Shown: positions 33,335-42,589, counted from the first letter of the stretch. The stretch is 64,000 bases of DNA from Chloroflexota bacterium (GCA_029262675.1 JAJCYW010000021.1:194146-258145); one strand, 5' to 3'. Made by a program: numbers and translations. Notes: generated by a model from the letters alone, not told the origin.

Positions 33335-34573
33335 CTAGCGCTGCCGGAGCACCTCTTCGTACAGCTCCATCGTCCGCAACGCTGTCTCGCGCCAGGAGAA
33401 GTGATCGACGATACGCCTGCGACCTTCTTCACCCAGGCGCTGCTGGAGGCCGTCGTCGGCAAGGATCCGCTCGATGCCCTTTGCCAGCGCACCAGCGTCG
33501 CCTGGCGGCACTAGGACGCCGCTGACGCCGTCTTCAATCACCTCCGGGAAGGCGCCCGCCGTCGTGGCCAGCACCGGCGCGCCGCAGGCCATCGCCTCGG
33601 CCGCCGGCAGGCCGAAGCCCTCGTAGAGCGACGGCGAGACGAAGATCTGGGCGCTGTTGTACCTGGCCACCAGCTCTTCCTTCGTGACCCGGCCCGTGAT
33701 CGTCACCCGGTCGGCGATGCCCAGCTCTTCGCTCAGCTCCGGCACGACGCTTGCGATCGGGCGGTCCACCACCGTCAGACGCAACTCCGGCCGGTGTCGC
33801 AGCAGCGCCAGCGCTTCGACGAGGTAGCGGGCGCCCTTGTTGCGGTCGTCGGAGTTGCCGACGTAGAGAATCGAGCCCGGCTCACGCGCTGCGCCGCTCG
33901 GGCGGAACATCTCTGTATCGACGCCATCGTAGATGATCTTCACGTGGTCTTCGGGCAAGCGAAACGCCTCCGCGACGGAGCGCGCGGAGTCTCGGGAGCC
34001 TGTGATCACGCGGTCGATGCGGCGCGCGACGATCTCCTGCATGAAGAACGGATAGAACCGCACCCACTTCACCATGTCGGAGAATTTCTCCGCCTGGCGC
34101 ACCATGTTGTTCCGGTCGACCTGCAGGGGGTGGTGGATATTGGCGACGACAGGCAACCCATTGGCCTTCGTCAGCAGCGTGCCGTAGCCAAGACCCTGGA
34201 CGTCGTGGACGATGTCGAATCGATGCTCTATCGCGAGCTCTCGAAGCTTTCTGTACGCTCGAAAGCTGAAGGCGGCCATCACGGAGAACATGCCAGACCG
34301 GCTGGTGGCCAGCTCGAAGAAGTTAATCGGGTGGAAGAAGCTGAGCGGGTCGCGGCCGAAAAAGAAGAAGCGGCCGGTCTCCAGCAGCCGGTAGACGCTG
34401 TAGTTGCGGAGCCTATGGACCGTCACACCCTCGACGACATCCGGGTACGGCGGTCCGGCGATAACGTGAACGTCGTTCCCCAGCTCCACCAGTTCACGTG
34501 TGATGTGGTGCAGGTAGATGCCCTGCCCGCCGGAGTACATGTTGCCCTGGTGGAGCAGGAAGCAGACTTTCAT
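33335..34573 (-). CDS. glycosyltransferase family 4, paralogue D
   Basis: A GT-B fold retaining glycosyltransferase of 412 residues. It begins MKVCFLLHQGNMYSGGQGIY, the donor-side glycine loop shared by all four paralogues of this operon, contains HHPL before the acceptor region, the phosphate-binding GNSDDRNKG and the E-x7-E motif in SLYEGFGLPAAEAMACG. Such enzymes transfer sugars from nucleotide donors to lipid-linked or surface acceptors. The open frame extends 55 residues upstream, but the ATG at 34573 opens the conserved fold and overlaps the previous stop by ATGA. It is the last gene of the leftward run. Confidence 0.9.
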   Translation of the reverse strand: MKVCFLLHQGNMYSGGQGIYLHHITRELVELGNDVHVIAGPPYPDVVEGVTVHRLRNYSVYRLLETGRFFFFGRDPLSFFHPINFFELATSRSGMFSVMAAFSFRAYRKLRELAIEHRFDIVHDVQGLGYGTLLTKANGLPVVANIHHPLQVDRNNMVRQAEKFSDMVKWVRFYPFFMQEIVARRIDRVITGSRDSARSVAEAFRLPEDHVKIIYDGVDTEMFRPSGAAREPGSILYVGNSDDRNKGARYLVEALALLRHRPELRLTVVDRPIASVVPELSEELGIADRVTITGRVTKEELVARYNSAQIFVSPSLYEGFGLPAAEAMACGAPVLATTAGAFPEVIEDGVSGVLVPPGDAGALAKGIERILADDGLQQRLGEEGRRRIVDHFSWRETALRTMELYEEVLRQR

Positions 34574-35916
34574 ATCGTCAATACAGATGGCGCCATTACC
34601 CATGGCGTCATTGTAGACTGCGCCATTATCCATGGCGTCATCGCCGCGAGAGCCGCCGTGGCTGCAGCGGGAACGATCTGCGCCGTCTGTGCCGCGTCTC
34701 GGTAGAGTTCCGACATTCGTTCCGCCGTCCGCCGCCAACTAAAACGCTGACGCACGCGCCGTGCGCCGGCAGCACCCATCTCGCTGCAGCGCTGCGGGTC
34801 GGCGAGCAGCCCGGCTATCGCGGCCGCCAGCGGTTCCGCCTCGCCGGGAGGCACCAGCAGGCCGCTCGCGCCGTCCTCGACGATCTCCGGGAAGGCACCG
34901 GCCGTCGTGGCGACGACGGGCGCGCCGCAGGCAGCAGCCTCGGCGGCGGGCAGGCCGAAGCCTTCGTACAGCGAAGGCGTAACGAAGATCTGCGCACGGT
35001 TATATTCCTGCAGAAGCTGCTCGTTCGTCAGGCTGTCGAGGAACATCACGCGCCCCTCCAGACCGTGCTCGCGCGCAAGGCCGGGCGCGCGCTTCGACCA
35101 GGAGCGCTGGACGACCACGAGCCGGAACACCGCCGGCAGCAGCGTGCTGAGCGCCCGCAGCAGGTGGACGAAGCCCTTGTTGCGATCTTCAGAGTCGCCC
35201 ACGAAGAGGATGCGACCCGGTTCCGCCTGCGCTCCCGGCAAGCGATAGAACGTCCGTGTATCGACGCCGTTCCAGACCACTTCGACACCATCATCGGCCA
35301 GACCGAACGCGGCCGCGACTTCTCTCCCCGCAACAGGTGAGACAGCCACCACGCGGTCCAGGCGTTGGAGCACGAGTCGCTGCATGAAGAACGGATAGAA
35401 GAGCACGGCGCGGACCTGTTCGACGATAGAGCGCGCCTCCCGTATGCGGTTCGCGCGATCGACGTCGAGCGGGTGGTGTACGGTCGCGACGACGGGCAAG
35501 CCCAGCGCTTTGATCAGCAGCGTGCCGTAGCCCAGCACCTGGTTATCGTGGACGACGTCGAACGGGCGCGCGTTGTGCAGTTCGCGCACCAGGTCATAGG
35601 CGCGAATGCTGAACGCCCCCATCACCGAGTACATGCCGAGGCGGGTGGTGACCAGCTCGGCCAAGTTGAGCGGCCGGAAGGCGTCCAGAGGCGGGCGGCC
35701 GTAGAAGAACCGGCGGCCGGTCGCCAGCAGGCGGTTGTAGTTGTAGCTCGGCAGTTTGTGCAGACGCACGCCGTCCGCCAGCTCCGGGTACGGCGGCCCG
35801 GCGACGACGTCGATCTCGTGGCCTAGCTCGGCGAGCTCACGGCTCAGGTTGCTGACGTACACGCCCTGGCCGCCGGAGAACATGCTTCCTTCGTGGCCGA
35901 GCAGGCAGACCCTCAC
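34570..35916 (-). CDS. glycosyltransferase family 4, paralogue C
   Basis: 448 residues, GTG start overlapping the preceding stop (GTGA). N-terminal LLGHEGSMFSGGQGVYV, central HHPLDVDRANRI, GDSEDRNKGF and the E-x7-E motif in SLYEGFGLPAAEAAACG follow the same plan as its three neighbours, pointing to tandem duplication. The C-terminus is extended by about 30 residues containing two copies of a decapeptide (MTPWIMAQST, MTPWVMAPSV), produced by a 30-bp repeat just before the stop; the other paralogues lack this tail. Donor and acceptor sugars are not known. Confidence 0.9.
   Translation of the reverse strand: MRVCLLGHEGSMFSGGQGVYVSNLSRELAELGHEIDVVAGPPYPELADGVRLHKLPSYNYNRLLATGRRFFYGRPPLDAFRPLNLAELVTTRLGMYSVMGAFSIRAYDLVRELHNARPFDVVHDNQVLGYGTLLIKALGLPVVATVHHPLDVDRANRIREARSIVEQVRAVLFYPFFMQRLVLQRLDRVVAVSPVAGREVAAAFGLADDGVEVVWNGVDTRTFYRLPGAQAEPGRILFVGDSEDRNKGFVHLLRALSTLLPAVFRLVVVQRSWSKRAPGLAREHGLEGRVMFLDSLTNEQLLQEYNRAQIFVTPSLYEGFGLPAAEAAACGAPVVATTAGAFPEIVEDGASGLLVPPGEAEPLAAAIAGLLADPQRCSEMGAAGARRVRQRFSWRRTAERMSELYRDAAQTAQIVPAAATAALAAMTPWIMAQSTMTPWVMAPSVLTI
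34591..34641 (-). repeat. two copies of a 21-bp palindrome-containing repeat at a gene overlap
   Basis: 34591-34611 and 34621-34641 differ at one base and each contains the inverted repeat CGCCAT/ATGGCG. The period of 30 bp keeps the reading frame. Confidence 0.8.
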
Positions 35917-37205
35917 AGCGCCGCATCCGCTTGGACGTGACGCCGCAAGGGGCCCTCATGGCCCGGCGCGCGGCCGAGGACCTCTTCATACAACGCCAGC
36001 GTCTCCTCCGCGGTCCGGCGCCAGCTAAAGCGTTCGCGGACGCGCCGCGCGCCAGAAGCCCCCATCTCCGCACAGCGCTCCGGCTGCTGCAGGAGTTCCG
36101 CAACGGCGGCGGCAAGCGGTTGGACCGCACCCGGTGGCACGAGCACGCCGCTGACGCCCTCTTCCACGATCTCCGGCAGCGCGCCGGCCGTCGTCGCGAT
36201 GACGGGCGTACCGCAGGCGAGCGCCTCAGCCGCCGGCAGGCCGAAGCCTTCGTAGAGCGAAGGCGAGACGAGCAGCTGCGCGCGATTGTACACGCGCACC
36301 AGTTCGTCCGTCGAGAGTTGTTCGAGGAACGTCACGCGGCCGTGCAGGCCGAGCTGCTGAACAAGACGCGGAGCGCCCTTCGACCCGGGATGCTGTACCA
36401 CGGTCAGGTGGAACGGCACCTCAGCGCGGAGCTGGCTAAGCGCTTCCAGCAAGTAACGGATGCCCTTGTTGCGGTCCTCGCTGTTGCCGACGAAGAGGAC
36501 GCTGTTGCGCTCCGGCTGGACGTCCGGGAGGGGACGAAACACGTCGGTTTCCACGCCGTCATGGATCGCGGTGATGCCCTCGCGCGGTATGCCTACGGCC
36601 TCGACGATCGACGCGGCGGACGCGTCGGAGCCGGTGATGATGTGGTCGAGCCGCGCCGCTACCCAGTGCTGCATCACCCACGGATACCAAAGCATCCGCG
36701 ACACGCGCGCCGCAATGTTCTTGGCCTGCGCGAGCGCGTTCTGGCGGTCGATGGCGAGCGGGTGGTGGATGTTGGCGACGACAGCCCGGCCGCGCTGCTT
36801 CATCAGCCAGGTGCCGTATCCCAGCGTTTGGTTGTCGTGGATGATGTCAAACGGTAGGTCGCGCTCCAGCTCATTCAGCTTCGCGTACGCGCGTAGCGTG
36901 AAGATGTTCAGCAGCGACGTCAGCGTGTAGCGCGTGGTCGCGAACTCGAAGAGGTTCACGGGGTGGAAGAAGAGCAGCGGATGCGTGCGGTAGGCGTACT
37001 CGTCGAAACCGTCCAGGTAGCTCCAGAAGCTGAAGGTCTTCAGCTTGTGCAGATTGACGTCCGGCGCGACTTCCGGGTACGGCACGCCCGCGATGACGTG
37101 TACGTCATGGCCGAGTGCCGCCAGCTCACGCGACACGTAGTGCAAGTAGACGCCCTGTCCGCCGGAGTACATGTGCCCCTGCGACTGTATGAAGCAGATT
37201 CTCAC
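35913..37205 (-). CDS. glycosyltransferase family 4, paralogue B
   Basis: 430 residues from a GTG at 37205 that overlaps the methyltransferase stop by GTGA. It starts RICFIQSQGHMYSGGQGVYL, with HHPLAIDRQNAL, GNSEDRNKG and SLYEGFGLPAAEALACG as in the paralogues. The open frame continues to 37394 but that part lies inside the methyltransferase gene and is not conserved. The close similarity to genes C and D, together with gene A beyond the methyltransferases, suggests duplication within the operon and specialisation for successive sugar additions. Confidence 0.9.
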   Translation of the reverse strand: MRICFIQSQGHMYSGGQGVYLHYVSRELAALGHDVHVIAGVPYPEVAPDVNLHKLKTFSFWSYLDGFDEYAYRTHPLLFFHPVNLFEFATTRYTLTSLLNIFTLRAYAKLNELERDLPFDIIHDNQTLGYGTWLMKQRGRAVVANIHHPLAIDRQNALAQAKNIAARVSRMLWYPWVMQHWVAARLDHIITGSDASAASIVEAVGIPREGITAIHDGVETDVFRPLPDVQPERNSVLFVGNSEDRNKGIRYLLEALSQLRAEVPFHLTVVQHPGSKGAPRLVQQLGLHGRVTFLEQLSTDELVRVYNRAQLLVSPSLYEGFGLPAAEALACGTPVIATTAGALPEIVEEGVSGVLVPPGAVQPLAAAVAELLQQPERCAEMGASGARRVRERFSWRRTAEETLALYEEVLGRAPGHEGPLRRHVQADAAL

Positions 37206-37936
37206 GTCGCAGCCTGCTCGGGCTTGCGACCGTACAGCACGATGCTCTTCGGCAGCGCATAGTTGAAGATTGCGTCGCCCCAGGCGAGGCCGCGCCAATT
37301 GCGATGCGAAGGCGTATCGAGCAGCCAGCGTATGGCGCGCGTGATACGTCCCGGCTTCCCCCACTCGCGGTCGACCGTCGAGTGAACCAACCACCGCACC
37401 GACTCCAGCGAGTGGCGATAGTCGACGGCGTAGGCCGCGGCTCCGTGCTTCTTAAGCAGCCCCCTGATCTGCTTTCGTGCGTAGATGCGTACGTGGCCGC
37501 CGGGGGCCGTCCGGTAGCGCTCCGAGAATCGCCACAGCAGGCGCTCCGAGTACTCATCCGGCACGCTCACGACGAGCTGCCCGCCCGGCCGGAGCACGCG
37601 CACCAACTCGCGAAGCAGTGCCCCGTCGTCCGGTACGTGTTCCAGCGTCTCGGTGCAGATCACATGCGTGAAGAAGCCACCGGCGTACGGTAGACGCGCG
37701 CCGTCGCCTTCAACGATGTGGACGTTGGCGCGCTTGCCGCGCTGCTTTGACGTGACGTTGAGAAGGTAGCGCATCGATCGCAACTCTTCGCGATCCATAT
37801 CCAGCCCGACGAAGCGGCCGGGGTACTGACTGAGCTCCAGCAGGTGGCGGCCCGTCCCGCAGCCGACGTCCAGCACGGTACTGTCGTCAGCAAGCGCGAG
37901 CTTGTCGGGATCGATGGCCTGGTAGCGGTCGAGCAC
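37202..37936 (-). CDS. class I SAM-dependent methyltransferase, first of a related pair
   Basis: 244 residues, GTG start. Motif I is VLDVGCGTGRHLLELS, the acidic residue after strand 2 is in GLDMDREEL, and motif II/III regions are CTETLEHVPDD and VLRPGGQLVVSVP. A later TAPGGHVRIYARKQI segment is shared with the next methyltransferase, so the two form a subfamily. Placement inside a glycosyltransferase operon suggests O- or N-methylation of a sugar or of the carrier lipid; this is inference. Confidence 0.87.
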   Translation of the reverse strand: MLDRYQAIDPDKLALADDSTVLDVGCGTGRHLLELSQYPGRFVGLDMDREELRSMRYLLNVTSKQRGKRANVHIVEGDGARLPYAGGFFTHVICTETLEHVPDDGALLRELVRVLRPGGQLVVSVPDEYSERLLWRFSERYRTAPGGHVRIYARKQIRGLLKKHGAAAYAVDYRHSLESVRWLVHSTVDREWGKPGRITRAIRWLLDTPSHRNWRGLAWGDAIFNYALPKSIVLYGRKPEQAAT

Positions 37937-37958
37937 GGCGGCGTCCCGGCTGCGTCGG

Positions 37959-38762
37959 CTACCGTGCGGCTTCCGACTGTTCGGAATCCGTCGTGGAGGG
38001 CGTTGCGTAGTCTGGCTTGCGGCCGTAGTGGATCAGATCCTTGCCGATGATCAGGTTGGCAGCCGCCTCCGCGCGCTCGATTACGCGCGGACGCTTGCTG
38101 TGGTACCAGCTGAGGAAGCGAAACATCAACCGCGGCAGCAGGCGGTTCTCCTGGTCCTTGCCGAAGGTGCAGCGCAGCCCCCAGTAGATGGCCTGGAAAG
38201 CATGGCGATGGCGCATCTTATGCACCTCGAAGCCCTGGTCGCGCAGGTAGCCGGCCATTTCGCCGGGCTTGTAGACGCGGATGTGGCCTCCCGGCGTGTG
38301 CCAGTACTCCCACGAGAGCGTCCAGAAGACGCGCTCCGGGCCGTGGCGCGGCACGCTCACCGCCATCGCCGCCCCGGCCTTCGCAACTCGGTAGAGCTCG
38401 CTGATGCTGAGCTTGTCGTCCGGGACGTGCTCCATCACCTCCGTACACATCACCTTGTCGAACGCGCCGTCCTTAAACGGCAGGTGCTGCGCATCGGCAA
38501 CGATGAAGTCGGCCCAGCCGAGGATGCCCTCTTTCACTTCGGGCCCGTAACGCTTCCACGGCGAAGCGCCCTCGGGCGCCCGTAGGAAGTAGCGCGCCTG
38601 CCGCAGCTCCTGGACGTCGACGTCGACGGAGACGACGCGGCACGGCCAGCGACAGGCTTCGATGGTGTGGCGACCATTGCCGGAGCCGAGGTCGAGCAGC
38701 ACGTCGCCCTCCTCCAGCGGAAGATGGCGGCGGAAATCAATAGTAACGATGTTGTCGGGCAT
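37959..38762 (-). CDS. class I SAM-dependent methyltransferase, second of a related pair
   Basis: 267 residues. SAM-binding LLDLGSGNGRHTIEA, then SVDVDVQEL, CTEVMEHVPDD and a HTPGGHIRVYKPGEM segment match the neighbouring methyltransferase; both end in a Tyr-Gly-Arg-Lys-Pro motif (LYGRKP / HYGRKP). This copy has an extra stretch after motif II (about residues 65-85). The gap to gene A is 82 bases, the only larger spacing in the run besides that between the methyltransferases (22 bases). Confidence 0.87.
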   Translation of the reverse strand: MPDNIVTIDFRRHLPLEEGDVLLDLGSGNGRHTIEACRWPCRVVSVDVDVQELRQARYFLRAPEGASPWKRYGPEVKEGILGWADFIVADAQHLPFKDGAFDKVMCTEVMEHVPDDKLSISELYRVAKAGAAMAVSVPRHGPERVFWTLSWEYWHTPGGHIRVYKPGEMAGYLRDQGFEVHKMRHRHAFQAIYWGLRCTFGKDQENRLLPRLMFRFLSWYHSKRPRVIERAEAAANLIIGKDLIHYGRKPDYATPSTTDSEQSEAAR

Positions 38763-38844
38763 CTATCCCTTGCTCACGCCTGTAACCTATGTCTCTTCAG
38801 GGCCGGTTCAGCATAGCGCCGCCGAATCTGCGGCACAAGAACGT

Positions 38845-40131
38845 TTAGCTTCCGCTGACATACGCGGACGCCTTGGCATCCTTCCGCTCTCCCAGCATCT
38901 GTTCGTAGACCGCCAGCGTCTCTTCCGCAGCCTTGCGCCAGTTGAAGCGCTGGAGTATCGATGCCCTGCCCGCCTGCGCGAGCCGCTCGCGCAGCGGCTC
39001 GTCGTCCATCAGCATGCGGATGCCATCCGCCAGCGCCTGGGCGTCGCCGGGCGGCACCAGCCAGCCGGTCTCACCGTGGTCGATCACCTCGGGGAACGCG
39101 CCGCCGGTTGTGGCGATGACGGGCGAGCCGCAGGACATCGCCTCGGCGGCCGGCAGGCCGAAGCCTTCGTAGAGCGAAGGCGAGACGACGAGCGTCGCCT
39201 GATTGTAGATTTTCACAAGCTGCTCGTTCGTGAGGCGACCGGTGAAGTGGACGCGCGAGGAGAGGCCGTACTCCTGAACAAGCCGCGGCGCCAGCTTCAG
39301 CCGTTCCTTCTTGTGGTCGACGAAGGCGAGCTCGTAATCGCGGCGGTCGTCCTGGAGGATGCGCATCGCCTCCAGCAGGTAGCGGGCGCCCTTGTTGCGG
39401 TCCTCTGAGTTGCCGACGTAAAGAATCAGGCCCGGCTGCCGCTCGACGTCTGGCAGCGGCCGGAAGCGCTCCGTATCGATGCCGTTGTGGACGACGTGCA
39501 TCCGCGCCGGATCGAGGTCGAAAGCGGATTGCACTGCTTTTCTCGATGTCTCCGAGACGACGATGACTTGTGGCATCGTCCGCGCGGTGACCTTCTGCAT
39601 CACCCACGGCGACCAGAGAATGCGACGCGCCTTCTCGTAGAGGCTGCCCGCCTGCTGAAGCGCGTTCTCCAAATCGATAGTGAGCGGGTGGTGAATCGTG
39701 GCGACCAAAGGAAAGCCGGAGGCCTGCATCAGCCAGTTGCCGTAGCTCAGCGTCTGGTTGTCGTGGACGATATCGAAGCGGTGCTCACGCGAAAGCTCAC
39801 GCAGCTTCACCCAGGCCCGCACGCTGAACGTCAGCAGCAGTGACGAGAGAGCGATGCGCGTCGAGACGAACTCGTAGAAGTTGACGGGGTGGAAGTAGCT
39901 GAGTGGATTTCGATTAAAGAGAAAGTCCTCTTTTTCGTGGTGGTAGCTCCAGTAGCTGTACGTCTCCAGGTTGTGCGCGATGACCTTGTCGTCCAGCTCA
40001 GGGTACGGCGGCCCCGCCAGCACATGCACCTCGTGACCCATACGGGCAAGCTCGCGCGTCAGGTAGTGGAGGTAGATGCCCTGCCCGCCAGAGTACATGT
40101 TCCCCTGGTACATGATGAAGCAGATCTTCAT
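38845..40131 (-). CDS. glycosyltransferase family 4, paralogue A (operon start)
   Basis: 428 residues. N-terminal KICFIMYQGNMYSGGQGIYL, central HHPLTIDLENAL, GNSEDRNKG and SLYEGFGLPAAEAMSCG make it a full GT4 enzyme and a paralogue of the three downstream. It is the promoter-proximal gene: the upstream 475-bp gap contains TATGCTACACT on the minus strand (near 40190) as a possible -10 region, though I see no good -35. Donor and acceptor are unknown. Confidence 0.9.
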   Translation of the reverse strand: MKICFIMYQGNMYSGGQGIYLHYLTRELARMGHEVHVLAGPPYPELDDKVIAHNLETYSYWSYHHEKEDFLFNRNPLSYFHPVNFYEFVSTRIALSSLLLTFSVRAWVKLRELSREHRFDIVHDNQTLSYGNWLMQASGFPLVATIHHPLTIDLENALQQAGSLYEKARRILWSPWVMQKVTARTMPQVIVVSETSRKAVQSAFDLDPARMHVVHNGIDTERFRPLPDVERQPGLILYVGNSEDRNKGARYLLEAMRILQDDRRDYELAFVDHKKERLKLAPRLVQEYGLSSRVHFTGRLTNEQLVKIYNQATLVVSPSLYEGFGLPAAEAMSCGSPVIATTGGAFPEVIDHGETGWLVPPGDAQALADGIRMLMDDEPLRERLAQAGRASILQRFNWRKAAEETLAVYEQMLGERKDAKASAYVSGS

Positions 40132-40305
40132 GCGGGGCGCCTGTGTGTAGTCATGTGCATCAGAAATCAGCGGAAGTGTAGCATACGGCCGAGTCTGAGA
40201 CTCTTACGATCCGTCGGGTATGATCTGCGATTCCCATGTGATACTATCAACGCGTTTCGCCCACCCGCGTTTCGCCATCTGCAGCCCGCCGCTTGAGGTA
40301 CGTTC

Positions 40306-40548
40306 GTGAAGCTCCACTTCTTCCATCTGATGCCGTATCGATTCCTGCCCGCCGACTTCGTCGAGAATAACCGCAGCGTCTAGGAGGACGGCGGCAGGCT
40401 CTTCGCGCCGAGCTACGCCGGGGACTTCCGGACGCACATCCGCGACTCACGGGTCGTCATCACGCTCGAGTGCGGCCACCTGCCGACAATCGAGAGGCGA
40501 GACGAGTTCGTGAGCCTGGTGCCGGACTTCCTGGCTGACGGCAGCTAA
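40306..40548 (+). pseudogene. fossil fusion of a luciferase-like monooxygenase start and an alpha/beta hydrolase end
   Basis: Reading from GTG at 40306, the first 25 codons give KLHFFHLMPYRFLPADF and ENNRSV, the typical start of LLM flavin-dependent oxidoreductases (usual ...YRSVW). A TAG at 40381 replaces the expected Trp codon. In the same frame the next 54 codons give VVITLECGHLPTIERRDEF and VPDFLADGS, the C-terminal part of an alpha/beta hydrolase with its catalytic His (CGH). The middle of both genes is gone. This is best read as a deletion between two neighbouring genes followed by decay. The rest of the 40132-40605 gap shows nothing else. Confidence 0.8.
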
Positions 40549-40605
40549 CGCAGAGCCAACAACGGCCTCAGCTACAACGCTGCGGGACGACCGTTCGGCT
40601 GCGGG

Positions 40606-41580
40606 TTAGAGGCGGCCGCGCAGCCGCGGGTCGAGGATGTCGCGCAGGCCGTCGCCCAGCAGGTTAAATCCCAGCACCGTCAGCGTAATCGCCAGGCCGG
40701 GGAAGAACGCCCACCAGATATGAACCGGGAAGCTGTTTCTCGCCGCGCTCACGTCCTTGCCCCAGGTAACCGCAGGCCCTTCCAAGAACCCGAGCCAGGA
40801 CGGAGTATCGAGGCCCACGAAGGAGAGGAAGAAGAGCATCGAGAAGTCCGTCCCCTCTGGGATGCCGAGGCCTAGGAACGCCAACGCCGCCTCGGCCAGA
40901 ATCGCTGTACCAAGCAACGTAGTAGCGATGATGATCGCCAAAGCGGCGACGTTCGGGGCGATGTGGAAGAACAGTATTCTGGGCGTGGACGCGCCCAGCG
41001 CGCGCGCCGCTTCCACATACTGGTTGTTCTTCTCCGAAAGCACCGCGCCGCGGATGATCCGCGTCACCGGGAAAATGATGGCGATACCCACCGCGACGAT
41101 CAGCGTCTCGACGGACGGCCCCATCACCTGCCGCAGGATCAGCAAGATCAGCAACGCGGGAAAGGCGATAGCAGTATCGACGGTGCGTTGGATGATGCTG
41201 TCGATGGTGCCTCCGCTGTAACCGGAGAAGATCCCTAACCCGGTGCCTACAACGGTACCGAAGATGACGGAGGAGAAACCGACGATTAGCGATATGCGCG
41301 CGCCGAAGACGACGCGGCTGAACATATCCCGACCGAGGTCTTCTGTGCCAAACGGATGCTTCCACGTCGGGTCTAGGTTCTTCGTTCCTGCCCCGAAATC
41401 GAGGGGTCCGTACGGGGCGATCAGTGGAGCAAAAACTGCGCAGACCGCGAGAACGATTACGACCAACAGGCCGAACAGGGCCAGCGGATTATCCCGCGCA
41501 AGACGGCCTGCCATTATCCAGCGGCTGGTTCGCGGGGCGAGACCAGCAACCGCTACGTCGCCGGCGTCTATCGCAGACAT
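40606..41580 (-). CDS. peptide/oligopeptide-type ABC transporter permease (DppC-like)
   Basis: 324 residues with six membrane segments. An N-terminal OppC_N segment (ARDNPLALFGLLVVIVLAVC) precedes the conserved FGTEDLGRDMFSRVVFGARIS, and the EAA loop motif (EAARALGASTPRILFFHIAPN) marks the contact with the ATPase. DppC/OppC permeases carry peptides, nickel or sugars depending on the binding protein. An extra loop near residues 255-285 is not usual. It is the last gene of a binding protein-DppB-DppC set. Confidence 0.92.
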   Translation of the reverse strand: MSAIDAGDVAVAGLAPRTSRWIMAGRLARDNPLALFGLLVVIVLAVCAVFAPLIAPYGPLDFGAGTKNLDPTWKHPFGTEDLGRDMFSRVVFGARISLIVGFSSVIFGTVVGTGLGIFSGYSGGTIDSIIQRTVDTAIAFPALLILLILRQVMGPSVETLIVAVGIAIIFPVTRIIRGAVLSEKNNQYVEAARALGASTPRILFFHIAPNVAALAIIIATTLLGTAILAEAALAFLGLGIPEGTDFSMLFFLSFVGLDTPSWLGFLEGPAVTWGKDVSAARNSFPVHIWWAFFPGLAITLTVLGFNLLGDGLRDILDPRLRGRL

Positions 41581-41590
41581 GGTTCACTCA

Positions 41591-42589
41591 TCACGAGTAC
41601 CTGATCCGCGGATCAAGCCAGGCATATAGGATATCGACGCCGAGGTTGAGCAGGACGACCACCGCTCCAATGTACACGGTCAACGTCTGTACAACCTGGT
41701 AGTCCTTTCTCACCAGCGCGCCGAGGAAGTAGATTCCCACGCCCTGCAGATTAAATACGCTTTCCACAATCACTGCCCCGCCGAGGAGTGCCGCCACCTG
41801 CAGCCCGATGATCGTTACCACCGGGATCATCGAGTTTTTCAGGGCGTGCCTAATGACGACGATGCGTTCGCGCAATCCTTTGGAGCGAGCGGTGCGAATA
41901 TAGTCCTGCCGCATCACTTCCAGCATGGACGAGCGTGTCAAACGCATGACGCCGGCTGCCGAGACCGCCGCCAGCACGATCGCCGGCGGCACAAACTGCC
42001 GGAGATTGTCCCACGGACTATCGAAGAACGCAATCGTCTTCGTTAACGGAGGCGCGTAGTCCCAGTACTGAATCGGAATGAGGATCACTAACGTCGCCAC
42101 CCAGAAATTAGGCACAGCGAGGCCCAAGATCGCGCCGAACCGCGCCCCATAGTCGGCCGGTGAGTTGCGATAGACCGCCGAGACGATACCAAACGGCACG
42201 CCGACCGCGATCGTAACCAGCAGAGTAATGATCAGCAACTCCACTGTGACGGGCAACCTGTTTTGAAGCTCGTCAGCAACCGGCGCGCCGTTCCAATCAC
42301 GGCCCAGGCTGCCGTTGAACAGCTCGCGCACCCAACGCCAGTACTGGCTCTCGCCGTTGAAGCTGACGAACGGGGGATCAGTCAAATCGACACTGACCGG
42401 GAAGTATGGGTTGTCTAAGCCCATCTCCTTCCGAATCGCCGCAATCTTGTCATCCGTGCAGGTGAAGCCGCACCGAAAGGCTGCGGGGTCTCCTCCAGGC
42501 GCAATCCGTAGCAGCAAGAATACTACAACGGAGAGCACGAACAGGATGATGCCGCCCTGGATCAGCCGGCGGATGATGTAGCGCTGCAC
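41591..42589 (-). CDS. peptide/oligopeptide-type ABC transporter permease (DppB-like)
   Basis: 332 residues: N-terminal IIRRLIQGGIILFVLSVVVFLL segment in DppB style, a long periplasmic region with four cysteine-containing positions in the first 60 residues (FRCGFTCTDD), then five further membrane segments and the EAA-like YIRTARSKGLRERIVVIRHALKNS. It lies 10 bases upstream of the DppC gene in transcription order. Confidence 0.92.
   Translation of the reverse strand: MQRYIIRRLIQGGIILFVLSVVVFLLLRIAPGGDPAAFRCGFTCTDDKIAAIRKEMGLDNPYFPVSVDLTDPPFVSFNGESQYWRWVRELFNGSLGRDWNGAPVADELQNRLPVTVELLIITLLVTIAVGVPFGIVSAVYRNSPADYGARFGAILGLAVPNFWVATLVILIPIQYWDYAPPLTKTIAFFDSPWDNLRQFVPPAIVLAAVSAAGVMRLTRSSMLEVMRQDYIRTARSKGLRERIVVIRHALKNSMIPVVTIIGLQVAALLGGAVIVESVFNLQGVGIYFLGALVRKDYQVVQTLTVYIGAVVVLLNLGVDILYAWLDPRIRYS

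Noticed and set aside
33794..34705. Plus-strand frames across the glycosyltransferase operon
   Set aside because: All lie opposite well-conserved GT4 genes and have low-complexity translations.
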